Below, in pieces: positions 17,315 to 27,034 of a DNA stretch of 64,000 bases; the first letter of the stretch is position 1; each line of letters begins with the position of its first letter. This stretch comes from Catonella morbi ATCC 51271. Lineage in GTDB: Bacteria; Bacillota; Clostridia; Lachnospirales; Lachnospiraceae. Where the stretch lies: positions 1 to 64,000 of the forward strand of contig NZ_KI535368.1 in NCBI RefSeq assembly GCF_000160035.2, given 5' to 3'. The position numbers and the translations under genes were made by a program. The notes beneath the pieces were generated by a model, which was given only the letters and a program-made list of their open reading frames with translations, did no database searches and had not been told where the DNA came from.

Positions 17315-19851
17315 TGCAGAAAATTATTTATAAGCTGATAATTGCCATACTTTTATTTATATTATCGGCAGGATATTTTATAAGCAATATCAAGGAGACT
17401 TCATATACAGGCAAGATAGAGACTACCGAGATGTCTGATGCAAGTTTTCCCACTGTCAGTATGCTCAGGGGAGATAAAGAAATTAATCTGCTTCACGGCT
17501 ATGGACAGGAAGTTGACAGTTTTGGCATAAGACAGGAAATCACTCCTTTGGAAAATAACAAAAGGATAGATTTTCTGATTAATGTTTATAACAACAGTAT
17601 ATCCAGAATAGAATATGAAGTTAAGGATAAAACAGATAATGTCATTATAGCAAGCGGAGAAGCAGATGCTCCGGCTACGGATGAAGCAGGTAAGAAAAGA
17701 GTTTCACTAAAGCTTGATACAGAACTGTCCCGTGGCAGTGAATTTGTTCTTAAACTAAGGCTAATCAATGAAGACGGAAGAAAGTTCATATTCTTTACTA
17801 CTGTTAAATTTACCAAAGGCGATAAATTTACGGAGAACTATAATTTTGTAAAGAAATTTTTCGAAGCAACCCTAAGCAAGACTGATGAAAAGGCTATAAA
17901 ACCTTATCTTGAGACTAATGGAAGTATGGATAACATGAGCTTTAACTATGTAAATATTCATTCTTCATATGATGTTGTAACCTGGGGGAAGATATCTTTG
18001 GAACATCTTACAACTCCGGTTATAACCGTAACCGAAAATTCGGAAAATACATCGGGAATAGTATATAAATACATAGCTAAGACAGCCGGAGAAGTTCCTA
18101 ATTATTATTTTGTGAAGGAATATTACAGGGTGAACAGAGTTGAAAATGTGACTTATTTACTGGCATTTGAAAGACGGGTAGAAGAAATCTACAATCCCGA
18201 AAAAACATCGGTTTCCAAAAGTCAGTTAAAGCTTGGTATTACGGCTAATATAGGTAATGACTGTAAGCTTGATAAAGAGAATAAGTATATTGCATTTTCA
18301 AGAGAAAGAGACCTATGGTATTATGAAACCGAAGAAAATAAAATGAGAAGAATATTCTCGTTTTTAGGAGAGGATTTTTCGGATGAAAGAACTTATTATG
18401 ATAACCATTCTATTAAGGTATTAAGAATAGAGGATACCGGAGACCTGTATTTTATTGTATACGGGTATATGAACCGTGGAGTGTATGAGGGTAAAACCGG
18501 TATTATACTCTATAAGTACTTAAGAGGGGATGACAGAATAGAAGAACAGGCATATATACCGGTAAATCTTCCGGCACAGTTTTTTAAGGGAAGTTTGTCT
18601 GATTTCAGTTTTGTAAGTTCAGAGAGCTTTTTCTATTTTTCTTTGTATGACAAGATATACTCCTATAGTCTTATAAAGAGAAAACTGTCTGTTATGTCGG
18701 ATAATGTTTCGGGAGATTCTTATCTGGCACTTTCTGAGAACAACCATATAGTATGGCAGGAAACTCCGGATGTAACCAAGGTAAAGAAACTTATAGTTAT
18801 GGATCTTGAGACCAGAAAAACAACGGAGATAGAAGCCGAGAAGAAGACCGTATTACGGTTGCTTGGTAAGATTTCAGGAAACTTCGTCTATGGAGAGGCT
18901 TATGAGAAAGATATAATAAACGGCAAGGACGGAAATATAATCATTCCTTACAAGAAGCTGATAATTTCTGATGTGAACGGAAAAATTCTGAAAAAATATG
19001 CTAAAAAGAATATTTATATCACAGGAATTAATGTAGTAAATGATATTATTGAGCTTGAAAGGGTGAAGAAACAGGGGGGCAGGTTAACAAGAATTAAGAC
19101 TGACCATATACTTAATAATATTGCAAAGTCAAATAAGGAAGTTACGGTGGTCGACCGAAGAACAGATAAATATTTAACAGAATATTATCTTACTCTTCCT
19201 TACGGGCTAAAGCTTGAGAAATCGCCTGAAGTAAGCAGTTCTACCCTAAATACTGTGATAACCAGGGATTTAACCATTAGGCTGGGTGAAGACGGTAAGG
19301 AAAATAAATACAAATACTTTGCCAATGTATCGGGTGATTTTTCGGCCTCATCCTATAAAGCTGCGGATATGATAAAACTTGCGGACAAAGGTATGGGATA
19401 TGTACTCGATATGACAGGAAATCTTGTATGGGAACGTGGCAGGATAAATACATCCGCAAAGGTGGAAGATGTGGATGTAGACTATATTTATGAAGAAGAT
19501 GACAGTATACATTCTGCAATAAGGCTTTTCCTGACCTCTAAGGGAATATATATTTCCACTGAAGACTTGTATAAAAGTAATGATATAATAGATATACTCA
19601 AGTCTCAGCCGGAACTGACTCCTATCAATCTTTCGGGTGTGGACTTCGACGATATACTTTACTATATAGGCAGAGGAAATCCTGTAATTGCGATAAAGGA
19701 TGATAATAAAGCTGTATTAATTGTGGCTTATACACCTCAGAATATTGAGGTTATGGATGTAAAGACCGGTAAAAAGAGCTTGATGGGTAAAAAAGAAGCA
19801 GAAAATATATTTAAGGAAGCGGGAAATATATTTATATCTGCTTTAGACTAG
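17314..19851 (+). CDS. Large exported protein with propeller-like region and C39-peptidase-like tail
   Basis: An 845-residue protein with an N-terminal membrane segment (about 5-25) and the remainder outside the cell. The middle (about 270-660) contains repeated Trp/Tyr-rich strand segments (DLWYYETEENKMRRIF, YFIVYGY, FSFVSSESFFYFSLYDK) resembling a beta-propeller. The last about 80 residues (ILYYIGRGNPVIAIKDDN, AVLIVAYTPQNIEVMD, MGKKEAENIFKEAGN) match the end of C39-like papain-fold domains, but the conserved His before the VLIV strand is not seen. A Cys nucleophile is also not obvious, so this is probably a catalytically dead, binding-type domain. ATG 17314 shares a base with the preceding stop TAA. 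Function unknown; lies upstream of galactofuranose genes. Confidence 0.7.
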   Translation: MQKIIYKLIIAILLFILSAGYFISNIKETSYTGKIETTEMSDASFPTVSMLRGDKEINLLHGYGQEVDSFGIRQEITPLENNKRIDFLINVYNNSISRIEYEVKDKTDNVIIASGEADAPATDEAGKKRVSLKLDTELSRGSEFVLKLRLINEDGRKFIFFTTVKFTKGDKFTENYNFVKKFFEATLSKTDEKAIKPYLETNGSMDNMSFNYVNIHSSYDVVTWGKISLEHLTTPVITVTENSENTSGIVYKYIAKTAGEVPNYYFVKEYYRVNRVENVTYLLAFERRVEEIYNPEKTSVSKSQLKLGITANIGNDCKLDKENKYIAFSRERDLWYYETEENKMRRIFSFLGEDFSDERTYYDNHSIKVLRIEDTGDLYFIVYGYMNRGVYEGKTGIILYKYLRGDDRIEEQAYIPVNLPAQFFKGSLSDFSFVSSESFFYFSLYDKIYSYSLIKRKLSVMSDNVSGDSYLALSENNHIVWQETPDVTKVKKLIVMDLETRKTTEIEAEKKTVLRLLGKISGNFVYGEAYEKDIINGKDGNIIIPYKKLIISDVNGKILKKYAKKNIYITGINVVNDIIELERVKKQGGRLTRIKTDHILNNIAKSNKEVTVVDRRTDKYLTEYYLTLPYGLKLEKSPEVSSSTLNTVITRDLTIRLGEDGKENKYKYFANVSGDFSASSYKAADMIKLADKGMGYVLDMTGNLVWERGRINTSAKVEDVDVDYIYEEDDSIHSAIRLFLTSKGIYISTEDLYKSNDIIDILKSQPELTPINLSGVDFDDILYYIGRGNPVIAIKDDNKAVLIVAYTPQNIEVMDVKTGKKSLMGKKEAENIFKEAGNIFISALD

Positions 19852-19861
19852 GAGGTTTTTT

Positions 19862-21001
19862 ATGTATGATATAATTATCGTGGGTGCAGGTTATGCCGGT
19901 GCGGTTTCGGCTAGAAGGCTCGCAGAAAAAGGCAAGAGGGTTCTTGTAATAGAGGAAAGAACTCATATCGGAGGCAATGCCTATGATGAACTTGATGAAC
20001 AGGGAGTGCTGATACATACCTATGGTCCGCATATTTTCCACACAAAGAATAAAACCGTCTACGATTTTCTGGGACGGTTTACTGAGTGGGTTCCCTATCA
20101 TCACAAGGTAGTAGGAAATATATACGGTAAATTTATCCCGATTCCTTTCAATCTAAACAGCATAAGAATGGTATATGAAAAGGAAAAGGCTGAGAATCTT
20201 ATAGAAAAACTGATAAAGGCATATGGAAGGGAGACTTCTATCCCGATTCTTAAACTTCGTGAAAATGATGATAAAGATATAAGGGAGCTTGCTGATTACG
20301 TGTATGAAAATGTCTTTGTTAAATACACCGGAAAGCAGTGGGGAGTGAAGCCTAATGAAATAGATGAGGTGGTTACGGCCAGAGTTCCTGTTATTTTGAC
20401 TGAGAAAGACGGATATTTTACGGATGAATATCAGGCTATGCCGGGAAGCGGTTACACTAAGCTTTTTGAAAACATGCTTGCTCATCCCAATATTGACATA
20501 AGGCTCAGTACTTCCGCCAAAGACTGCCTTAAATTTGAAGATGGCAGGATATTATTTGAGTGTACAGAGTTTAACGGAGAGGTTATTTTCACGGGAATGA
20601 CAGATGAACTCTTTGACCGCTGTTTCGGAGCTTTGCCTTACAGGTCATTAAGGTTTGAGTTCAGTTATCATAATACAGATTCTTATCAGCCTGAGGCAGT
20701 TGTAAACTATACGGTTAATGAGGACTTTACCAGAATAACCGAGTTTAAGAAGATGACGGGGCAAAAGGTGAAGGGTACGACTATAATGAAGGAGTATTCC
20801 CTTAACTTTGTGCCGGGTACAGGACTTTTACCTTATTACGCTATCTTAAATGATGAGAATAAAGCTTTGTATGAGAAATATGCAAAACTTGCGGCAGATT
20901 ACAAGAATCTTCATCTGCTGGGAAGACTTGCGGAATATAAATACTACAATATGGATGCAATTACAGAGAAAGCCTTAGAGCTTTGTGAAAGGATGGTATA
21001 A
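19862..21001 (+). CDS. glf: UDP-galactopyranose mutase
   Basis: A 379-residue FAD enzyme that interconverts UDP-galactopyranose and UDP-galactofuranose, the donor for galactofuranose in surface polysaccharides. The dinucleotide-binding motif GAGYAGAVSARRLAEKG is at 8-24, followed by the family motifs HIGGNAYDE, TYGPHIFHT, KYTGKQWG, PGSGYTKLFE and the C-terminal LLGRLAEYKYYNMD with the flavin-contacting Arg. Length is normal. The ATG has AGGAGG upstream, 10 bp after the previous gene. The glycosyltransferase gene begins at its final base, suggesting joint polysaccharide work. Confidence 0.96.
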   Translation: MYDIIIVGAGYAGAVSARRLAEKGKRVLVIEERTHIGGNAYDELDEQGVLIHTYGPHIFHTKNKTVYDFLGRFTEWVPYHHKVVGNIYGKFIPIPFNLNSIRMVYEKEKAENLIEKLIKAYGRETSIPILKLRENDDKDIRELADYVYENVFVKYTGKQWGVKPNEIDEVVTARVPVILTEKDGYFTDEYQAMPGSGYTKLFENMLAHPNIDIRLSTSAKDCLKFEDGRILFECTEFNGEVIFTGMTDELFDRCFGALPYRSLRFEFSYHNTDSYQPEAVVNYTVNEDFTRITEFKKMTGQKVKGTTIMKEYSLNFVPGTGLLPYYAILNDENKALYEKYAKLAADYKNLHLLGRLAEYKYYNMDAITEKALELCERMV

Positions 21002-22017
21002 TGAAAGTTTTAAGTGTTGCAATACCTTGCTATAATTCAGCGGAATATATGAGCCATGCCATAGATACTCTTCTTACCGGTGGGGAAGACATAGAGATTA
21101 TAGTGGTAGATGACGGTTCGACAAAGGATAATACCTTAGAAATAGCTAAGGATTATGAGAAAAAGTTTCCTACTATAGTTAAAGCCATACATCAGGAAAA
21201 CGGAGGACATGGACAGGCGGTAAATACAGGGCTTGAGAATGCTACGGGAGTGTTTTTTAAGGTAGTGGATTCTGATGACTGGGTGGATACAGAGGCTCTT
21301 GCCAAGGTTATGGATTTGCTTCGCTCGGTAATAAGAGGAAATAAAGCTTTAGATATGCTTATTTGCAACTATGTATATGAGAAGGTCGGTGAAGAACCGA
21401 GTACGATGAGATATACGGGCTGTCTGCCGGAGAATAAGTTCTTTACCTGGTCGGATGTGGGTAAAATCAGAAACTCCCAGTATATACTTATGCATTCGGT
21501 ATTTTACAGGACAAGCCTGCTTAAAGAGATAGGACTGAGGCTTCCTGAGCATACCTTCTATGTGGATAATATTTTTGTATATACACCTCTTCCTTATGTT
21601 AAAACCATGTATTATATGGATGTGGATTTTTACAGGTATTTCATAGGCAGAGAAGACCAGTCGGTAAATGAAAAGGTAATGATAAGCAGGATAGAACAGC
21701 AGATTAAAGTTACTAAAATCATGATAGATTCACATGACTTGTCAAAAATAAAAGAGCCAAGACTTAAAAGGTATATGACCAATTACCTTGCGATGATGAT
21801 GACTATATGTACGGTTTTCCTTATTAAATCAGGTAAAGCGGAGAATCTCGAAAAGAAGAAGGAAATATGGAGATATCTTAAAAAAGAAAATCCTAAGATG
21901 AACCGAATGATTAAGCATACATTATTGGGAGCTATTATGGGTATGCCGGGTAAGGGCGGCAGAAAGATAATAATCTGGGGTTATGAAGTAGCAAGAAAAG
22001 TGTATAAGTTTAATTGA
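21001..22017 (+). CDS. Family 2 glycosyltransferase
   Basis: A 338-residue GT-A enzyme. N-terminal VAIPCYNSAEYM, the nucleotide-binding VVDDGSTKDNT, a HQENGGHGQAVNTGL segment and the metal-binding DSDDW (about residues 90-94) are all present. There is no membrane helix. The ATG overlaps the stop of glf (TAATG), a tight pairing seen in other Firmicutes. It may transfer galactofuranose or a related sugar; acceptor and donor are unproven. Confidence 0.9.
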   Translation: MKVLSVAIPCYNSAEYMSHAIDTLLTGGEDIEIIVVDDGSTKDNTLEIAKDYEKKFPTIVKAIHQENGGHGQAVNTGLENATGVFFKVVDSDDWVDTEALAKVMDLLRSVIRGNKALDMLICNYVYEKVGEEPSTMRYTGCLPENKFFTWSDVGKIRNSQYILMHSVFYRTSLLKEIGLRLPEHTFYVDNIFVYTPLPYVKTMYYMDVDFYRYFIGREDQSVNEKVMISRIEQQIKVTKIMIDSHDLSKIKEPRLKRYMTNYLAMMMTICTVFLIKSGKAENLEKKKEIWRYLKKENPKMNRMIKHTLLGAIMGMPGKGGRKIIIWGYEVARKVYKFN

Positions 22018-22026
22018 TGAGGGAAA

Positions 22027-22656
22027 ATGATGACAACCAGAGAAGAAGCCATAGCTTATGGGCTTACATTTTCGGATGCATATATGGAGATGCCTTTTAA
22101 GGATACAAACTGGCAGTTAATCAGAGTTAAAGAGAGTAAAAAAGCTTTTCTTTGGGTATATGAAAGAGAAGGTTATATAAATCTCAATGTAAAAGTCTCT
22201 CCTGAGTGGAGAGATTTCTGGAGAAAGGCGTTTAAGTCAGTTATAGCGGGATGGCATCAGAATAAAGAACATTGGAACACAATTATTTTAGACGGTTCTA
22301 TTCCGGAAAAAGATATTAAGACTATGATAGCGGAGAGCTATGCCTTGATTACAGACTCTCCGACTAAGCGTATATATAAGGCTGTGAAGAAAATTCCCAA
22401 GGGAAAGGTAGCCACCTATGCGCAGATAGCAGAAATGGCAGGGGACAGAAAGATGGCAAGGGCAGTAGGCAATGCTCTTCACAAGAATCCCGATCCCGAG
22501 GCTATTCCCTGCTTCAGGGTAGTAAATTCCAAGGGGGAATGCTCAGGCTCTTTTGCCTTCGGAGGATTAGACGAACAGGCTAAAAGACTTAGGGAAGACG
22601 GGATTGAGGTAGTAAACAATAAGGTAAACTTGGAAAAATACGGGATGAAAAATTAG
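22027..22656 (+). CDS. YjbR (MmcQ)-MGMT fusion protein, PCFRV variant
   Basis: A 209-residue two-domain protein. The N-terminal about 105 residues are a MmcQ/YjbR domain (REEAIAYGLTF, AYMEMPFKDTNW, VSPEWRDFWR, GWHQNKEHWNTI). The C-terminal part (about 112-205) has the fold of O6-alkylguanine alkyltransferases: IPKGKVATYAQIAEMAGD, ARAVGNALHKNP, and IPCFRVVNSKGECSG. The alkyl-accepting Cys162 is kept, but the His of the usual PCHRV is Phe; alkyltransferase-like proteins instead change the Cys to Trp. It may repair, sense or flag alkylated bases. ATG follows GAGGG, and the gene lies directly before sbcD-sbcC, fitting a DNA-repair context. Confidence 0.85.
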   Translation: MMTTREEAIAYGLTFSDAYMEMPFKDTNWQLIRVKESKKAFLWVYEREGYINLNVKVSPEWRDFWRKAFKSVIAGWHQNKEHWNTIILDGSIPEKDIKTMIAESYALITDSPTKRIYKAVKKIPKGKVATYAQIAEMAGDRKMARAVGNALHKNPDPEAIPCFRVVNSKGECSGSFAFGGLDEQAKRLREDGIEVVNNKVNLEKYGMKN

Positions 22657-22687
22657 GTATTTAAGTCATATAACCGGGGAGTTTTTA

Positions 22688-23827
22688 ATGAGATTTTTTC
22701 ATATTTCAGATTTGCACATAGGTCTAAAACTTATGAATAAAGATTTAAGTGAAGATCAACGATATATTTTGAATGAAATAGTAAAAGAAGTGGGTTTAAA
22801 AAAGCCTGATGCAATAGTCATAGCAGGTGATATTTACAACAATGCGGTACCTTCGTCAGATGCAATAGAAATCTTTGATAAATTTATATCAAAGTTGGTT
22901 GCGGCAGCGCCTGCTATGTCTGTAATGGTGATAAGCGGCAATCATGACAGTGCCGTGCGTATCAACCAGTTCAGAGAGGTACTTTCAGGACATAACCTGC
23001 ATCTGATAGGACTTCCGCCAAGAACAGCCGATGAATTTATTGAAAAAGCGGAATTTTGTGATGAATATGGGAAGGTAAATTTTTACCTTCTTCCTTTTGT
23101 GCGCCCGTCATTTGTAAGAAATGTATTCGGACTTGAGGAAAATGAAAACAATCTCTCTTATGATGAGGCTGTCCGCAGGTTGATTGACAGAGAAAATATA
23201 GATGAAAACGAGAGAAATGTATTGGTAAGCCATCAGTATTATGTGCCTGTCGGGAAAAATCCTGAAGAAGTAGACAGGATGGATTCGGAAATCATAACAG
23301 TCGGGAATATAGATATGGTTGAGGCTGAGGTATTGCAAAAGTTTGATTATGCGGCTTTAGGGCATATTCATAAGCCCCTTAAAGTGCTTGGAGACTGCCA
23401 TAGATACTGCGGAACTCCGCTTGCCTGCTCGGTAAGCGAGGCAGGACAGACTAAGGGCATAGTTATGGTAGAGCTTCTTGAAAAAGGCAGAATAAATACT
23501 GAAATTATACCGCTTAAACCTCTGAGAGAAGTGAGGGTAGTAAAGGGAAGCCTTGATGAAGTCTTAGACAAGGCATCTGATGACTATGTAACTGTTATTT
23601 TGACAGATGAGGCGGCTGATACAGATACAGGTGACAGAATAAGAGATAAGTTCCCTAATTTACTTGAAATAAGGAAAGAAGTTGTAATTAGGAGAGAGTA
23701 TGAGGCTTTAACTAAGATTTCGGATGAACTGAGTGAAATAGATAATTGCAGGATATTCTTAAATGAATTAAATGATAAAGAGGAGAGTCTCTTGACTGAT
23801 ATTATAAATGGGCTGAAGGGGGTGTAG
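22688..23827 (+). CDS. sbcD: Exonuclease subunit SbcD
   Basis: A 379-residue Mn-dependent nuclease subunit of the SbcCD (Mre11-Rad50) complex, which trims hairpins and protein-blocked DNA ends. Metallophosphoesterase motifs: DLHIGL near the N-terminus, GDIYNN, GNHDSA, SHQYY and GHIHKP. A C-terminal capping domain follows. The length is typical. ATG follows GGGGAG; sbcC begins three bases after its stop. Confidence 0.95.
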   Translation: MRFFHISDLHIGLKLMNKDLSEDQRYILNEIVKEVGLKKPDAIVIAGDIYNNAVPSSDAIEIFDKFISKLVAAAPAMSVMVISGNHDSAVRINQFREVLSGHNLHLIGLPPRTADEFIEKAEFCDEYGKVNFYLLPFVRPSFVRNVFGLEENENNLSYDEAVRRLIDRENIDENERNVLVSHQYYVPVGKNPEEVDRMDSEIITVGNIDMVEAEVLQKFDYAALGHIHKPLKVLGDCHRYCGTPLACSVSEAGQTKGIVMVELLEKGRINTEIIPLKPLREVRVVKGSLDEVLDKASDDYVTVILTDEAADTDTGDRIRDKFPNLLEIRKEVVIRREYEALTKISDELSEIDNCRIFLNELNDKEESLLTDIINGLKGV

Positions 23828-23830
23828 CAG

Positions 23831-26800
23831 ATGAGACCTAAGAAACTTGTTATGCAGGCCTTTGGCTCTTACGGCAAAAATACTGAGATTGATTTTACAA
23901 AGTCGAAACAGCATTTATTTCTGATTACAGGAGATACGGGAGCAGGGAAAACCACTATATTTGATGCCATTGTTTTTGCACTTTTCGGAGAAGCAAGCTC
24001 GGGATATAACAAAAAGTCGGGAGAAGAACTTCAAAGTCAGTTTGTGGATTATGGAAATGAACCCTTTGTAGAATTTACTTTTACGGAAAAAGTGGGAAGT
24101 ACAGAAGAAGAATATAAGGTCAGGAGAATTCCCAAACATATAAGGCCTTACAAAAAGGGACGAGAGGGTTATACAGATGAAAAGGAGAAGGTTTCGCTTT
24201 TTTTCCCGGATAATACCGAATATTCACAGAACTTAAAAGAAACCAACTCTAAAATAGAAGAAATAATCAAACTTACCAAGAATCAGTTTATGCAGGTTTC
24301 AATGATAGCACAGGGTGAGTTTATGGAAGTGCTCAGAGGAAGTGATAAACAGGCTATATTCAGAAAGCTTTTCAATACTGAAATATATCAGAATATAATT
24401 AAGGAATTAAAGCTTAAAAGTGATGATAAAAAGACCTTGCTTAAGGAATTTACCTCTCAGTGTAAACTGCTTATAAGCGGAATCAGAGTGCCTGAAGCTA
24501 TGAGGGAAGGTTATAATTTCTTTGATACTAAAAAGGAGACAGATATAACAGATATTGAAAAAGCAAGGCTTAGTCTTTTTAATCTTTGTAAAGAGTTGAA
24601 CAAAATAATAAAAACTAAAGAGACAGAAGATAAGGAACTTTTTGCAAAGAGAGATAAAAAAACAAGGGAACTGGCTGAAGGAGAACAGCTTTTAGGGCTA
24701 TTTGCGGAGCTTGAGAAGGCTGAGCTTGAAGTTAAGGAACTTGAATCAAAAAAAGAAGAGATAGTAAAACTCACAAAACTGGCTAAAGATATAGAGGCTG
24801 CGTATGAAATTAATAACTGTCATACCGGCTTTGTTGAAGCGGATAAAAGTTTTTTGGAAGCTGCAACTGAATTAAAGTTAAAAAAATCAAAATTACCGGA
24901 ACTTACTCTTAATTACGAAGATTTGTGTAAAAAGGAAGAAGTTGCGAAGATGGGATATTCTACGGCAGTAGAAGAGTTTAACAGGATATCCGAAAAAGTC
25001 AGAAAGAATCTGGAAAGCTTTAATAATATTGAGGCCAGAAAAAAAGATAAAACAGGAAAAGAGGCGGAAAGAGAAAAGGCTGCAAAGGAGAGAGAAGAGG
25101 CTAAGCTAAGACTTGAGAATTTTGAAAGCCTTGAACAGTCATGGAATGAGGCTGTAAAAGAACTTTCTGTCTTTGAAAAAATGTATTCTGTGGCAGAAAA
25201 TAAAGTGCACAGTTGTGAAAAGGCTGACAACGAGCTTAAGGCTTTAACAGAAGCTGTCAGGGAATTAGCACTGGAGAAAAATAAGCTGAAAAAGTATCAA
25301 AATGCTTATGAAGTTGAATTTAACAGGTTTAAGTCAGCAGAAGATGAACTTATTTCCAAACGAAGGCTTTTTTATGATTTGAGGGCAGGGATAATAGCAA
25401 GAGATTTACTGAAAGAGGGAGAGCCTTGTCCGGTGTGCGGCTCTGTTTCCCATCCTTCTCCCTGTAAGCTTACAGAGGGAGAAGATGAGATAACCAAGGA
25501 AGAAGTGGATAAACTTGAAGAAAGGGTATCGGGACTTAAAGATAAAGTAAATACCGGACTTTCTAAACTTGAAGGCTGTAAGATAAAGATAACAGAGAGA
25601 GAAGGATACTTAACAGCAGATAAGAAAAAACTGATAAGACTTATAAATGAAGAACTTTTTGCGTTTGAATGCGAAACTTCAGGTGAGGATAACACTGATT
25701 TAGAAAAATTAGGGGCTGGAATTAAACTATTCTCGGATAAACATCAAAAAGAGCTTAGTGAACTGGATATTAAAATAAAAGAGATAAAATCCATAGAAGA
25801 AAAGCTCTCTACAGCGGGAGAGAAGAAAAACCTTCTAAGGCAGGCTGAGGAGGCAGCAAGAGAAAAAGAGGCGGAGACAGCCAAAGAGCTTTCCGGCATA
25901 GATTCGGTTATAAAAGAGCTTGAAGCAGGACTTGAATATAATACCAAGGAAGAAGCTCTTGAGGCAGAGGCTGTTAAAGAGAGAGAAAAAATAAAAACGG
26001 AGACCGTATACAAAGAGTTTGAAAATAAGGCTAAAGAGGCAAAGAGTCTTAAAGAACGTACGGAAACCCTTATAGTAAAGCTTGAAGCTGACCTTCCTTT
26101 GCTTGAAAAGACCGTGGAGACTAAGAGGCTTGAATATGCCAATACTATGGAAAATAAGAATCTATCTGAAAATGAATGGCAAGACATTGTAAAAGAGCAT
26201 AAAAAAATTGAAAAAGATGAATTTCAGAGTATAATCAATACATACGCAGGTAATAAAACAGCCTCTGAGAATATGGTCATAAAAATGAAGGAAGCCACCA
26301 AAGATAAGGTAAAACCGGATGTATCGGAATTACAAAAAGAATTTGAGTCGGTGGAAGAGGCTTATAAGAACTTACATACAGAGCTTGAAGAAATGAGGGC
26401 TGAATACAAAACAGATGAAGATATTCTTAAAAAACTGGATTCGGCACTTGCAGAAAGAGGGGCTGCGTCAGAGGAATACGGCATTATAAATAATCTCTAT
26501 GCTAAGCTTTCAGGTAATGTGAGCGGTGCAAGAATGGACATAGAAACCTTTGTGCAGAGAAAGTATCTTGAAAAAATATTGGTTTCTGCGAATAAAAGGT
26601 TTGCCAATATGTCAGCAGGTCAGTTCGAACTTAGAACCTATGGACTTGAAAAGGCCGGTGAAGGAAAGAACAGGGGACTTGACCTTATGGTATACTCTGC
26701 ACTTAACGGAAAATGCAGGGATGTGCGAACTCTTTCGGGCGGAGAGTCCTTTATGGCTGCTCTATCTCTGGCACTTGGAATGGCAGACCGGATTCAGGAA

Positions 26801-27025
26801 AGAAGCGGTGCGGTCAATCTTGAAATGATGTTTGTGGATGAAGGCTTTGGAACTCTGGATGACAATTCCAGAAATCAGGCTGTAAAGATACTTAAAAATA
26901 TGGCCGGCGGTTCAAAGCTTATCGGAATCATTTCACATGTAAGTGAATTAAAACAGGAAATAGAAGAACAGCTTATTGTCACCAAAGATGAAAATGGAAG
27001 CAGGGCAAGATGGCAGTTAAGTTAA
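23831..27025 (+). CDS. sbcC: Exonuclease subunit SbcC
   Basis: A 1064-residue SMC-like ATPase partner of SbcD. Walker A GDTGAGKTT lies near residues 35-43. Two long coiled coils rich in Lys and Glu surround a CPVCG zinc hook (about residue 533). The signature motif LSGGESFMAAL and Walker B MMFVDEGFGTLD lie near the C-terminus. All ATPase elements are intact and length is normal. It starts three bases after sbcD, following GGGGGTG, so the two are co-translated. Confidence 0.96.
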   Translation: MRPKKLVMQAFGSYGKNTEIDFTKSKQHLFLITGDTGAGKTTIFDAIVFALFGEASSGYNKKSGEELQSQFVDYGNEPFVEFTFTEKVGSTEEEYKVRRIPKHIRPYKKGREGYTDEKEKVSLFFPDNTEYSQNLKETNSKIEEIIKLTKNQFMQVSMIAQGEFMEVLRGSDKQAIFRKLFNTEIYQNIIKELKLKSDDKKTLLKEFTSQCKLLISGIRVPEAMREGYNFFDTKKETDITDIEKARLSLFNLCKELNKIIKTKETEDKELFAKRDKKTRELAEGEQLLGLFAELEKAELEVKELESKKEEIVKLTKLAKDIEAAYEINNCHTGFVEADKSFLEAATELKLKKSKLPELTLNYEDLCKKEEVAKMGYSTAVEEFNRISEKVRKNLESFNNIEARKKDKTGKEAEREKAAKEREEAKLRLENFESLEQSWNEAVKELSVFEKMYSVAENKVHSCEKADNELKALTEAVRELALEKNKLKKYQNAYEVEFNRFKSAEDELISKRRLFYDLRAGIIARDLLKEGEPCPVCGSVSHPSPCKLTEGEDEITKEEVDKLEERVSGLKDKVNTGLSKLEGCKIKITEREGYLTADKKKLIRLINEELFAFECETSGEDNTDLEKLGAGIKLFSDKHQKELSELDIKIKEIKSIEEKLSTAGEKKNLLRQAEEAAREKEAETAKELSGIDSVIKELEAGLEYNTKEEALEAEAVKEREKIKTETVYKEFENKAKEAKSLKERTETLIVKLEADLPLLEKTVETKRLEYANTMENKNLSENEWQDIVKEHKKIEKDEFQSIINTYAGNKTASENMVIKMKEATKDKVKPDVSELQKEFESVEEAYKNLHTELEEMRAEYKTDEDILKKLDSALAERGAASEEYGIINNLYAKLSGNVSGARMDIETFVQRKYLEKILVSANKRFANMSAGQFELRTYGLEKAGEGKNRGLDLMVYSALNGKCRDVRTLSGGESFMAALSLALGMADRIQERSGAVNLEMMFVDEGFGTLDDNSRNQAVKILKNMAGGSKLIGIISHVSELKQEIEEQLIVTKDENGSRARWQLS

Positions 27026-27034
27026 GGAGGTATT

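Noticed and set aside
26550-26828. Frame inside the 3' part of sbcC
   Set aside because: Overlaps the conserved SbcC signature and Walker B in another frame; no independent evidence.
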